Positions 1 to 10,712 of a DNA stretch of 64,000 bases are shown here, piece after piece. This stretch comes from Histoplasma ohiense (taxonomy: Eukaryota; Ascomycota; Eurotiomycetes; Onygenales; Ajellomycetaceae). Under the pieces are notes generated by a model. The model saw nothing but the letters and a program-made list of their open reading frames with translations, searched no databases and was not told the DNA's origin. The DNA is taken from the NCBI GenBank assembly GCA_017607445.1, contig JAEVHH010000004.1, positions 372,001 through 436,000 of the forward strand, read 5' to 3'. Position 1 is the first letter of the stretch. Each line of letters starts with the position of its first letter. Position numbers and translations under genes: made by a program.

Positions 1-2528
1 CCTCCGCTCATCCGCACGGTTCCTCCTCACCTTGCCCCGCCCAGGCAGACGCGATGCTCGTTCGATATGTGTAACTCGCGACAAAAGGACACTGGCAGAT
101 GCAACAACCTAAATCCCATGCTTTAAGACGCGGACTTAACTGGGAGTCATCGGTCATCAGCCATCGGCCATCAGTCGATCAGCAAGAGCGAAAGAGAGAG
201 AAAGAGAGAGAAAGAGAGAGAAAGAGAGACACACAGACGCCGGACAAAATCGAATTGCCCCTTTAGGCTATTCGCTCGAGGTATGGTCCCAAGCCGCCCA
301 AGCCGCCTAAGCCGCCCAGCCGCCCCCCGCCTCCCGCCCGCCAACTCCGATGGAGTTGGGATGGGAAATCCGCGGGGGAGAGTTAGCGAGGTGGCAACAG
401 CCGACCGCCCCTTTTGAAGCTTGAACTCTCTCTCTCTCACTCCCTGTGACTGTTCTCAAGGAAGGAAGATAAAGGAACACGAAGGAAGGTTATTTTGATC
501 ATGGTATTTATCTGTATTGTGTATTATATTATTTTTTCTTTGCTTCGTTTGAAGGAGCAAATCTTGATTCAAGACAGGCTAATCCCATCCTGATGCCCTA
601 TTCTGCTATTTACGCCTAACTATTGCTAGCTAAATGGGAACCTGTACGCACCGTACAGAGTCTTCTTGATGTTTATGTGCGCTGAATGTGTAAAAAAGCA
701 TATTAAAAATTTCGACCGTTGCCCAATGTGTGATGCAATGCTATGCAATAATGCAACCCAGTCAAGGAGGGAAAAAAAAAATAAAAAATAAAACCCCAGA
801 AAGCTCGTTGCTTTCGAATGTGATCCCAGCAGGAGACCATTAGGAGAAATCGAAAAAAGTACTTCCCATCATTCAGCCATTTGCAGAGTCCAGAACGATG
901 ATCTCATAGTCGCTCGTGAGCTAAAAGTGGGGAAGAAGAGGAGGTGAAGAAGTGAAAGAAAAAAAAAAAATTTGAAAAAGTCGATTTCACCAGCACAGCT
1001 GCGATCATATCGATGAACAGAGTAGCAAAAAACAAAACAAAAACAAATCGATACCAAATTGGTTCGGGGGGGGTATAATGCATAACAGAAAAGGACAAAA
1101 TGAATAAAAATGAGGCACCGAACAAGATATGGACAAGAAAATAATAGGGTTCCCCCAACACTGCGCTCCGCTGTGCTTGGTACATCAGAGAGAGAAAAAG
1201 AGATCAAAGGCCGAATGCCGAAGGTAACACCACGCGCAAAATAAAAATTCAGGCAGAAAGGTGAGGGGGAAGTCAAGGCGTGGGGGGAGGATAGGCAGAG
1301 AGTGAACAATGCTGCTGCTGTTGTTATTGCTGCTGATGATGATTTCAGACGTGAACAGCAACAACAGGCAACAGGCAACAGGCGGTGAGGAAGTGCCGGG
1401 GCGGTAGGGCGATGCGCAGCCAGCGGATGACTTGCTTGGGGCGCGGTAATAGGCTGAGTAAGAACGGGGCCAAGCCGCAGGGGATGCGTGGGGTGAAACA
1501 CAACCTCCATAAGAAACCCAACGACAAACATCGATTTCCTCGCATCGGGCAGCAAGGGAGAAAATCACCCGCCCCGCCAGCCAATATGCATGCAGGCTTC
1601 GCGTCCGACGGAGAAACAAAAATAGTTCAGATGACAGCCGACGCTGACAAAGTGGCCAACCCACACCTCCAATGAGTCACCACCGCGATAAAAAAAAAAA
1701 AAAATAAACTCGACATCCGATTCCTCATCAGGCCCTGTTCGGCAGTGGGCGGTGTAAGGGGCAATGAAAAAAAAATGGCGTAATGTATGTCAACCTGGAC
1801 TGAAGGCTGACCAACTGTAACCAAACGACTGGCTTAGGTCAAGTCGGAATCCGTTCTTCCTACTATCGAACATTTTTTGAGTTTCGTTCCGTCACGTCAC
1901 GTCACATCCATGCCACATGCAAGTCACACCTGCCAATCCGACATGGACAAGGGACCCCGAAACCCCAAGAACGAGAAGAAAAAAGTTAATATTTTTCTCA
2001 CTTCAGATGGTATTGGTGAAAAGATGTGTGTTCGAATAAAGGGCGGTAAGGAAAGAATAAGTCAAGGGAGGTTGGTTCCGTCACAGTGGAATCATGACCA
2101 CGGTGAGGTTTCCGGATTGGATGAAGTTGTGACGCTCGAATAACGCGCGAAAACGCATTGCGTCTTGTCTCTCCCGAGTAATTCCTTCGGGTCCGCGACA
2201 CCGCTCTTTCACATGACGTCTTTGTACAAAATTCCGAGGAAAATTAAAAAAGGTAATGCCGTATTCGTTTCCTTGAGTCTCTCCTCTTGCTCGGGGAAAA
2301 AAAAAAACCAATGATACATTCGGGATCGAAACAAGCGAGCCAATGCACATTCCATGCATATGCTCACTCCAAAAGTTCTTCCTTCCTCGGTAACAGATGT
2401 TGGTGTACTTTGCTTCGTTGTCGGGTTGGAGGTGGCAAGGCTGGAGGTTATGTTGGAAGGTAGATAAATGGGAAATGTGTCGAGTTAATACATGTGACAA
2501 GAAAAGTAAACATTGAGCACACGTCAAC
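1..2528. other. Intergenic DNA, no supported gene
   Basis: No reading frame here has a recognisable domain, plausible codon use or a splice pattern I can defend. It contains a purine repeat near 191-230, several A/T homopolymers and trinucleotide runs near 1310-1340. The long frame on the minus strand at 869-1555 is low-complexity Ser/Leu/Phe sequence produced by CT-rich DNA and is not credible. The segment 2100-2528 lies downstream of the minus-strand gene at 2529 and probably holds its 3' UTR. Confidence 0.5.
191..230. repeat. Tandem repeat, 10-bp purine unit (AAAGAGAGAG)x4
   Basis: Four adjacent copies of a 10-base A/G unit; the last copy ends in C. Simple-sequence repeat in intergenic DNA. 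Confidence 0.85.
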
Positions 2529-3101
2529 TCAACCAGAGGGCGACTTGGTGGAATTCGAAGAGGAGGAAGATGATGAGGCAGTTCTCCGCTTCTTGTCCGT
2601 AACCACGCGTCGCTTTCTTCGTTTCCCGCTCTGTTGCTCAGCAGCTAGTATTTGGGCGGCTCGTACTGCTTGTTGTGCACGGAGCTGAGCATGAGCATTG
2701 GCAAGATATCTTTGTCGTCGCTCTTCCTGCTCTGCTGCTCCGTTGATCATGGAGATTTGCTCCTCTGTGGTCAGCTCTCCGGCTCCAAAGACCGGGTGGT
2801 ACGAAACGGCATCCTCTTCAAAGGCTGACTCAGAGCTTGGTGAAGGAGACGTGGGAAAGAGATCCTCGTCTGACAGGTAGGCGCTGGCTGTGGAATCTGA
2901 GTCAGAAAAGAGGGAGGACCGGTTGGGCCATGAGGGAAATGCGCATGATGTGTTTCTGCCCGATGTCATGGAGAAAGAGCTTTTGCGGGGAGCAATATCA
3001 AGTAGAGAGTCGTTGGGAGATGGCGGAGGAGGTGGAGGAAGAGAGGAGGGTGAGCCAGATGGCGAGGAGAGCGTGCTATTGAAGCTGAATCCGTACCACA
3101 T
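2529..3101 (-). CDS. Small conserved-looking hypothetical protein, Ser/Pro-rich with basic C-terminus
   Basis: Single-exon frame of 190 residues starting MWYGFSF. The N-terminal half (about 1-95) is Ser/Pro-rich and probably disordered, with acidic motifs such as YLSDEDLFP near residue 76. The middle (about 100-160) is predicted helical, rich in Glu, Gln and Ala (TTEEQISMINGAAEQEERR), ending in an RAQQAVRAAQILAAEQ-like helix. Next comes a basic cluster (GKRRKRRVVTDKKRR) that could act as a nuclear localisation signal, then a Ser tract. The non-random composition, a TATA box about 195 bp upstream and the lack of better frames support a real gene. I do not recognise a named family; small proteins of this style are common in Eurotiomycetes. 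A role cannot be assigned, although the basic cluster makes nuclear localisation plausible (inference). Confidence 0.75.
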   Translation of the reverse strand: MWYGFSFNSTLSSPSGSPSSLPPPPPPSPNDSLLDIAPRKSSFSMTSGRNTSCAFPSWPNRSSLFSDSDSTASAYLSDEDLFPTSPSPSSESAFEEDAVSYHPVFGAGELTTEEQISMINGAAEQEERRQRYLANAHAQLRAQQAVRAAQILAAEQQSGKRRKRRVVTDKKRRTASSSSSSSNSTKSPSG

Positions 3102-3295
3102 TTTGCTGGAGGTAGTAGCAGTGTTGTGTGGTGGATGTGGATGTTTGACGTTGTAGTAGTAGTAGTAGTAGCAGCAGTTGAGGTATTTCTCGGATGGCTT
3201 CTGCCATAAGATGTGTAATGATAATATGGTATGGTGGTATGTTGAAAGAGGTAAGTTGGAAGTTAGCAGCAGGATGTGAAGAGTCTGGGGGGAGG

Positions 3296-3305
3296 TTTAT
3301 ATAAA
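3296..3305 (-). promoter_or_regulatory. TATA box upstream of the 2529-3101 gene
   Basis: The palindromic TTTATATAAA lies about 195 bp upstream of the ATG at 3101 on the minus strand, in otherwise GC-rich flanks. Spacing suits a TATA element with a 5' UTR of roughly 150 nt. Confidence 0.55.
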
Positions 3306-4751
3306 ACCTGGGGGAGGAACAGTGGAAAGGAGGCTATTCAGGATTATTCAGGGTACGAATGAGGCGATCGAGACAATCAACCCAGACGGGCGGGACGGCG
3401 GTATTGATATAGGATCTTGTTTGGCGGGCTAGGCAAATAACAAACAAAAAAACCGTTGCGGCGGGATAAAGAAGAGGGCCAAAAGTATAAAAATATGACA
3501 GCTCTTCTGTCTGGTTGGTTGGTCACCTTTTGCTTTCTTCCTTCTTTTTAAGTTTTGCTTTTTCGGCGTTCAGCTTTTTTTGCTTTTCTTTTTGCTTTTT
3601 TTCCTTTTTGTTTTTTGTTTTTCCTGCTGCTTCTTTTCTTTTTTCGTTTGGGGCTGGACGGCGAAACCTAACGGAGGGCCAAGCGCCCAAGGGGGGGTGT
3701 GGCCGGGGTTGACTTCGCTGGTGAGATCTGGGGGGCGTCGGTTGCCAGTAGTTGAAGGTTCCCCAGCACGCTTCCATGGAACGGTCCGCTACTGAGCCAA
3801 ACAAGCCCCGGCGGCCTAGCTCACTTGCGCAGGTTTGGGCGGTGGGAGTCTGGCGGGGAGCCGGATGTCCCACGGCTAGTCGCCTTGCCCTTTTCTGTTG
3901 TTTTTTTCTTTCGCAAAACCACTTTGGAAAAATGATGAGGAGGCGGCACAGGGCTTGTTCACGGGCACAACCAGGATGTCGAGGCTCCTATTCGACCCAA
4001 CGTACGGGTTCCCAGTCCCCTGGCCCGGCCAGAGAAGAACGGTGAAGCAAGTTATGGCTGCCAGAAGAGACGTGAGTGATCGAGCTCCTTTTGCCCTCTT
4101 GACCAAGCACGACTCGACTCGATGACTTCCTGGCTATTCTCGTGTTTCCTTCGTTTGACCAGGCCGGGTGCATCACGGGTGCAACGCACAAATCGCAATG
4201 CAGGATCGCGAGAATGTCTGATTTCCTGCCCGTGGATGGCTGAATCAGATGCCAGTTAGTTATGTTTAGTTATCTAACAAATTCGATCAATGATGATAAC
4301 TTGATGTTCTGTTCCTTTCTTGTTGGCGAGTAATGTAAATTTTCTTTTTCTTTTTCTTTTTTTATTGCACACTCCCTCACCAAAATAATAATAATAATAA
4401 TAATAATAACATCCCAAAACCAAAAAAGGCGTAAAAATGGTATTTAGAAAAGATCCTTCCACGTTTGTTCCTGATGTGGTCGCAAGCTGGCGATTTGTGC
4501 CCGCCCGATGCTTTGCTTTACACAGATACTCATGCCCTACAAAAGGAGAAGGATGCGTGATGTGTCCACCTCACCGCACAGAGTTTGAAAAGTACCATCG
4601 GGTACCAGACGGAGTTAAGTTGGTAACCGCGGCGGGGTGCGATTGGGTTCGTCGATGGGTTGGAGATGGGCGAGTGTGGAGAGTAGCTGCGGCGATCCGA
4701 TGGTTAGTTAGTTCGACCACGCCAGGCTGACAGGAGGAAGAGGATCATCAG

Positions 4752-4782
4752 CGGTGGTGGTGGTGGTGGTGGTGGTGGTGGT
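4752..4782. repeat. (GGT)n microsatellite
   Basis: About ten uninterrupted GGT units, followed within 60 bp by a CAA-rich tract (4810-4858). No open frame of interest runs through it. Confidence 0.9.
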
Positions 4783-5109
4783 CGGGCAAAGAGAGAGATG
4801 ATCCAGCCCAACAACATCAACAACACCAACAACAACAACAACAAGAACAAGAACAACACATGGACGCGTTTGTTCGTCGAGAAGTCTATTCGTATCCCCC
4901 TTTCGTTGCTTTTTGCTTCTTGGGCTCTTCGGGGTTTTCGGCCGGGGTTATGTTTGAGTTTGCTGTTAGGTCAGGTAAAACCATTGCCGGTGGAGTTATT
5001 ATAGTACTGTACGGGAGTAGTAGTCCTTTCTTTCTTTCTTTCTTTCTCCCGCTGCAGTTGATGGTTGATTCTTGATTCTTTCTTTCTGCAAACAACAACG
5101 AAACAAAGA

Positions 5110-5135
5110 AGCAGCAGCAGCAGCAGCAGCAGCAG
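5110..5135. repeat. (GCA)n microsatellite
   Basis: About nine uninterrupted GCA units. Frames through it read poly-Ser, poly-Ala, poly-Cys or poly-Leu and have no other protein-like sequence. Confidence 0.9.
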
Positions 5136-6429
5136 GTGAGGGAGGCCGCAGTTGGGTTTGATTGGGTGAGCAACAGTACAGTACATACAGTCCTATCATC
5201 GACTTCTACAACGTATACAGATTACACATGTCCACATATGTCCACTAACTCCGCAATTGTTGTTGTATCCGCCCAATCCAGCACATCGGGCACGGCAAAT
5301 CACAGGTCGCAAAAATGGTTGATTCGCAATCGGGCTGAATCATTCACTGTTTGTTGGCTGCAGAATAGTTATCCCATATCATCCCATGGTGGACTACAGA
5401 GTATGTGTGTACGTACTATAGTTATCGTACAGTACAGAGTACATGCACATTATTACATTATACTGGACATGGTAACTTGCTTGACCGTGGCGGCGTCGAC
5501 TTTGTTCCGTCTGATCTCGATCCTTGGTATCCCAACTGGTCCCTTTTCCTGTCCACGAAGCACGAGGTCGTTTGCAGGAGCGTGATTTAACTACGAATCT
5601 GTGATGTATACACATGTACAGGACATACTATCCGACTTGTTTGATTTTTGTACCTCTGGTTCTGAGTGGCGTTATTTCGAACCCACACTACCCCCCCTCC
5701 CTGTGCTCCTTAGTAGTAGTAGTAGTAGTAGTTAACTCAACCTTATACCATACCTGGAACGTCAGAGAAGAACGAGAGGGCCACTCTCAGCCCCAGACCA
5801 GCGTTTCAACTGATTCGAGGGCTGGTGAACCCTGGGCTGTTTCGGGTGGGTGTTGGTTAAGTCTTCTGTCCACGTTTGTTTCGTCTGCCGTGTCCTTGTG
5901 TTGTTTCATGATTCCTAGGTGTGGTCGTGGTCGTGAGAGGGTGGCAGAATATAACGTCCACTCCTCTTGTTCTTCTGTTTGGTTCAAGTTCAAGTTGTGA
6001 TGGACCGAGATATGTCTCAACCTTGGAAAGGAGTTGGATACTACAGTACATTGGACGGGACATCAAGCTTCAAGTTACCAATAGTCCTAGTTATGCTCAC
6101 TCCATGATCATCGCCTTCGAAAGAGTCATCATTCTTCAAACGATTCTATTTCCTCCCTACCGTCGATGCAATCAATCCAAGACCAATCCATCCAGCCCTG
6201 TCGCCACGGCCCCTAGCCTCCCAAAAGAAGTCAAACGTTGGCAATGAATTACGCAAGATTCTGCCCTCCAGGCGATCGAGGCCAGATCCTCAGGTACCGT
6301 TTGTGTATCGGATATCCAGTAGAGCCGCCTCCGCAAACTCCAAAGTTCAGCATCGAAGGAAAAAAGAAACTAAATACATCATGAAAAGAAAAAAGAAAAA
6401 CCATAAAATATAAATATAAATTGATTACT

Positions 6430-6720
6430 AGACCCGCCCGCGGCAGAGGCCAGGTCTCTCGTCATTTTCGTTAGTTTCCCATCCGTGCTCCACTTAGTCG
6501 CAACTCTCTTTCGGGTTTGCTCCCTGGAGTCCGTCGAGCCTCTCCCGGATTTCATCCTTCCAATCCCGCCGCTGATCCGCACCGGTGGCTAGAGTTTCGG
6601 GTGAGATGTTGATGTCCGCGGCCTTTTTGATTTTTTAACCTCTTCGGAAGCTTGAGGGCGCTTTTGTCCGGTCCGAGAGCCACTACCACCAAAACTACCA
6701 CCACACCAATACCAATACCA
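6430..6720 (-). pseudogene. Possible broken coding remnant, unknown protein C-terminus
   Basis: Read on the minus strand, two segments look protein-like but lie in different frames. The first is Gly/Ser-rich, then reads GQKRPQASEEVKKSK (about 6670-6620). The second begins AADINISPETLATGADQRR and continues with WKDEIRERLDGLQGANPKES to a stop near 6450. The switch occurs at a five-A run near 6627-6633, so a single lost A in a homopolymer would explain it. The second segment has the composition of a soluble charged helix. I do not recognise the family. It may be a pseudogene, a gene with a sequencing error, or an exon pair with an intron I have not placed. Confidence 0.35.
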
Positions 6721-8902
6721 ACACTACCGCCGGAGTTATCAAGCTTGGCCCGGCTTTCTGGAGCGACCGTTTATTTTACTGTTTCGTATCTGTATCGCCG
6801 GTATTCTATGCTTAGGGGGCAGATCAAAAGCCTCACACGAGGGAAAGTCAATGCACAAAAGACAAAAAGACAAGAGACAAGAACGAACATCGAAGGCTTC
6901 ATTCCATCAGGATGGTGATGCTGGGAAAGGCTTTTTTCCACGGCTTGGGGATGTCAGCTCTGGCAGTATAGTTTAGTCTCAAGGATGATTGTGATGATGG
7001 TGATGCTTAACAGATCTGTATAAGTATTGAGGCGAGTCCGAGTGAGGAAACTTTTCCCGCCCGATGGGTTATCGAACATTGTCTTGGGACGCTGAGGAGT
7101 CTCGGAGCTCGTGGCAGGACATGGTTTAGCTAGCTGTACCCCGGTGATAGGCTCCTGGAACCTTGGTTATCTCCATGGATGGCTCTTTCTAGCCGGATTC
7201 TGGAAACAAGGGCATGGCTTATTTCCACCAATCGCTGATGGTACTAACCGGCGCCACCGCGGCTTACAGGATACACATTGCTCACGGCCATATATTGGAA
7301 TATTGGGAGGCAGCAGTGCCAGCCACTAACGCGGTTCAGATTGAATAATCTTCATGAAACTGTCCCTTGCTGATGATTTTTGATTTTTGATTCTTGATGG
7401 TTATCAAGATGATTTTCTTTCATGTGATAGCTTCTGAAATCTCAGTGAGGAACCAGCCAGTGATACTTCTCGTCAAATTTAAACTTATATCGAAAACTAT
7501 AATACTATTGAAAATGGGATAGCTTATCTGTTCCTGCTGGGCCTCAATGCTCCTGCTAAAGATCGCTTCGTTTTGGAGGGAAGGCATGAAAGTTTGTCTA
7601 CGGAGGACAGCTGGAATCCACACACAGTTCTCAGAGACAGTGATGAGAGAAGAAAACTCAAATCCAGAAAGGATGCCCATGCCGAAGCACATTGCATGGT
7701 TATCCCCAAAGCTTATCTGCAACTCCATCGTCTCAGCTCGATCTTCCAACCCTCCCCAGAGGTTTCTTCCCTCCTTTTTCTCCGATGATTCGAGCTCCGA
7801 ACACGAAGGGCCCTTGCACCTGGACGGCAGGCCGTGTTTCCCCCAATGACTGACTACCCGTATCGTTCCACAAACTACAGAATACAGCGTAAGCAGCTAT
7901 GGTCTCTTCCGTCTCTCATCTCTCGAGAGAGGCACCAGAGCAACGCCCAAGAATAGACCCTCACACATCCCTGTCCCCAACCCGCTGCTGACCCAGGCTG
8001 TCGGGCCCCTTCCCCAGGCGCCCCATTGGAGCTATTGGCTGTTGCGAATGCGCTAAGCCAAACCTGGTAAAAGTCACGATCCCCGATATTCTGCGGGCTA
8101 CCAAAGCTGCCACCGGCGCGGTCCAAAGCTTGACCAACCGGATTCCTTTCCTGCCAACGACCTATCAGGGGTAGCACTGGCAGCGGATATTGCGCCTAAC
8201 CCCAAAGGGCAAATAAACTAATATACTCTTTTGGGGAATACCATTTGGGTATACTATTTGGGCAACAGTGAACAAAGTTGTGCCTTGCGGCTTGGTAGTG
8301 CGAGGCCTCAACTCAACAGAGAAGGATCGAAGAAGATAGAACCCCCCAAGCCTACAGCGAAAGGCCCGAAGAGGAAATTCAACTCACGGCAGCAACTCTT
8401 GAGCTCAGCACGGTTTCTTGTCACCACCACAAGGAAGGGCATCTTCAATAGAGTTCCCAATGATGATGATGATGATGATGAAGAGCACCAAGCACGTCTC
8501 CCGGAAAATCGAGAAGTCTCCACTGCTTGAACACGGTTATCGTTTCTTACAGGCGGAAAGGGGACTGGATTCTCCAGGCGAACATGGTGATCTACATTTG
8601 AATTATTGGGAGGGGATTCAGGTTATTGTTATTATTGGGGCCTTTTGGAGCATCAGACCAAAACTAAGGGTTGGTCCCTCCGTACTTCCAGTGCGATCCA
8701 CGAGCTAAGGAATCCACATCCAGATCCTGGGGATTTGAGGATTCGGAGGGGGGATGGGATGAAGAGTCATGAGTAAGCTTTGTTCAGGAAGTTGAGGTTC
8801 ATTTTTTCATTTTCATTTTCATTTTCATTTTCATTTTTTTTTAACCTAGAGCTTGTATCAGTCAGAATCCAATGTGAGAGGTCTCGTCTCTGGAGGGAAA
8901 AG

Positions 8903-8940
<38 letters not shown>
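8903..8940. repeat. Poly-A tract of about 38 nt
   Basis: Uninterrupted A run preceded 60-100 bp upstream by a TTTTCA repeat (8800-8840). It could be the poly-A end of a decayed retroposed element, but no coding remnant is visible next to it. Confidence 0.85.
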
Positions 8941-8941
<1 letters not shown>

Positions 8942-10655
8942 AAAAAGGGAACCTATCTCTTATATTTTTTTAACCCAAATTCAAGTTGGTTTCAAAATGA
9001 GCTATTCTATTTTCCAATAACCAGCAAGATCTCCGTCTCATTGACTTCAATGATTTCAAGAAATTGAAGCGCCCGGAGAAAGCACTATATCCGTGCCCCT
9101 TTCCCAGTTCTCCGTTTCTCCAAAAAAAAATTTTTTTTTTCAATCCTCAAACTAGCAGTGGCAGACGCCTCCTCCCGGCTCTAACTCTTTTACGCTCAAC
9201 AAGAATCATGAACGTACTCCGTAAGAAGAATCAAATAATCAGAACACTGCGCATTCCGGAAGACAAACAGTCCAGCCCGGGCAGCAGCCCATTCACCCAA
9301 GGATCCCCCCCCAATCCCACTAACCGCCCGTCTGGAACGCGCCGTCCCGCCGGAAGCCAGGGTACTGCATTTCCGCCCGGGCTAGTTTAGACCATTCACA
9401 GCTTAGCAGGTTCGTAAATTCGTAATGGGTGTCAAGCATCCCCCACCACCCCCAACAACACCCCCAAACACCCCCAAACACCCCCTTTTTTTTTTTTCAG
9501 TGGTATCCCCCCCCCCCCCAACATGTTACGTTAACCCGGTCCCGACAGCAAGGATTCAGGGACGAGAGTGCCGTATCCCCCCTGTGTCCGGCTCTTGGTT
9601 GATTTTGTGTAGAACATCCTTGAAAGGTGCAGCTGTTCGTGAGCCAACAGGAGGTCGGGCCCTGATCGCGTGCATGGGGTTGGGTTTTGAGAGTATTTTA
9701 TAGATATATAAATTTATATATATCGACTATCAGTTATATGTACAGTACATGCTCTGTCGTAGCTACTACTAGGCAACTATGGCCGCGGATTCGCGAGTGT
9801 GGGGGGGGGGGAGGGGGGTGGGTTTCACAGCCTTCTTTCTTTTTTTCGACATCACTCTTGCACTCTCTTGAGGCCAAACAAGGAACCGTCCTCATACTGG
9901 AAGGCTGGAGGAATCCAGGGCTCTCTGGACTCCCCACCAGCAGAGGGTTCCGGAATCACTCCGGCCGTGTGTTGGAGACGGCTGGCTATCCTGGAGTTGG
10001 CCTAGGCCCCACAACGGCCAACAACGGGCTGGAAGGGCCGCTGCCTATCCGCCTATCAGCGCGTGAACAGGTGGGCGCAGGCAAAACACCGCTTGGGGGA
10101 AATCAACGACCTTCCCAAAGTTCCCAAAGTCGTGAAGTGCGAAAAGCCATACGGAGTAAACAGAGTAAGTATGTGTACAGATCGGTACATGGCCCAAAAT
10201 TTTGAACATTTCCATTTAAGCATTTCCCGTTAAGCATACGGAGTATTCATCCAAGAATCATTCCATTTGATTGCAGCGTATGCGGATCTGTTCCGGTACT
10301 GAACCGTGCCAATCATCACGCGTCGTTGCATCCCTGTATATTGAAAAGGGCCCACTCGAGACCCGACGAGAAGGATCAGCCTTTTGCCAGGCCAGGTACC
10401 CCCCCGGCCCATCAAGTCGTGGGGTTTTGTTTTTCTGTCTTTCCCGCGGACATTTCACGTCGTAAAGATGGATCTGAGGGATCGAAACGGAGCCATGCTT
10501 TGGCCATCGTGCGTAAACTCGATGCCAGAGCCATCTCTGAGCATTCGGATTCGCCTGGCAGCGTGATCGATGGCGGGGAATCTCAGCAGCCTTGGAAGTC
10601 TAAAACACACAAACTCGCTGGGGAGAACGAAAGCGAAGCGGCTTCCCCCAGGGGG

Positions 10656-10712
10656 GTCCCGGCAACTCCCCGGCAACTCCCCGGCTTCCCCCGGCTTCCC
10701 CCGGCTTCCCCC
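10656..10712. repeat. GC-rich minisatellite (CCCCGGCAACT / CCCCCGGCTT units)
   Basis: Two units ending CAACT followed by three units ending CTT, sharing a CCCCGG core, about 10-11 bp each. Long frames on both strands here are readings of the repeat (Gly/Arg- or Pro-rich) and not genes. Confidence 0.75.

Noticed and set aside
869..1555. 228-codon frame on the minus strand
   Set aside because: Low-complexity Ser/Leu/Phe translation of CT-rich DNA; overlapping frames are equally long and no domain is visible.
3523..3873. 116-codon minus-strand frame with Lys/Glu-rich end
   Set aside because: The Lys-rich end is a reading of a T-rich tract (3530-3650); no domain or neighbour supports it.
7420..7749. 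109-codon minus-strand frame with fairly normal composition
   Set aside because: The opposite strand has frames of similar length and quality, and I could find no motif, intron or neighbour that supports it.
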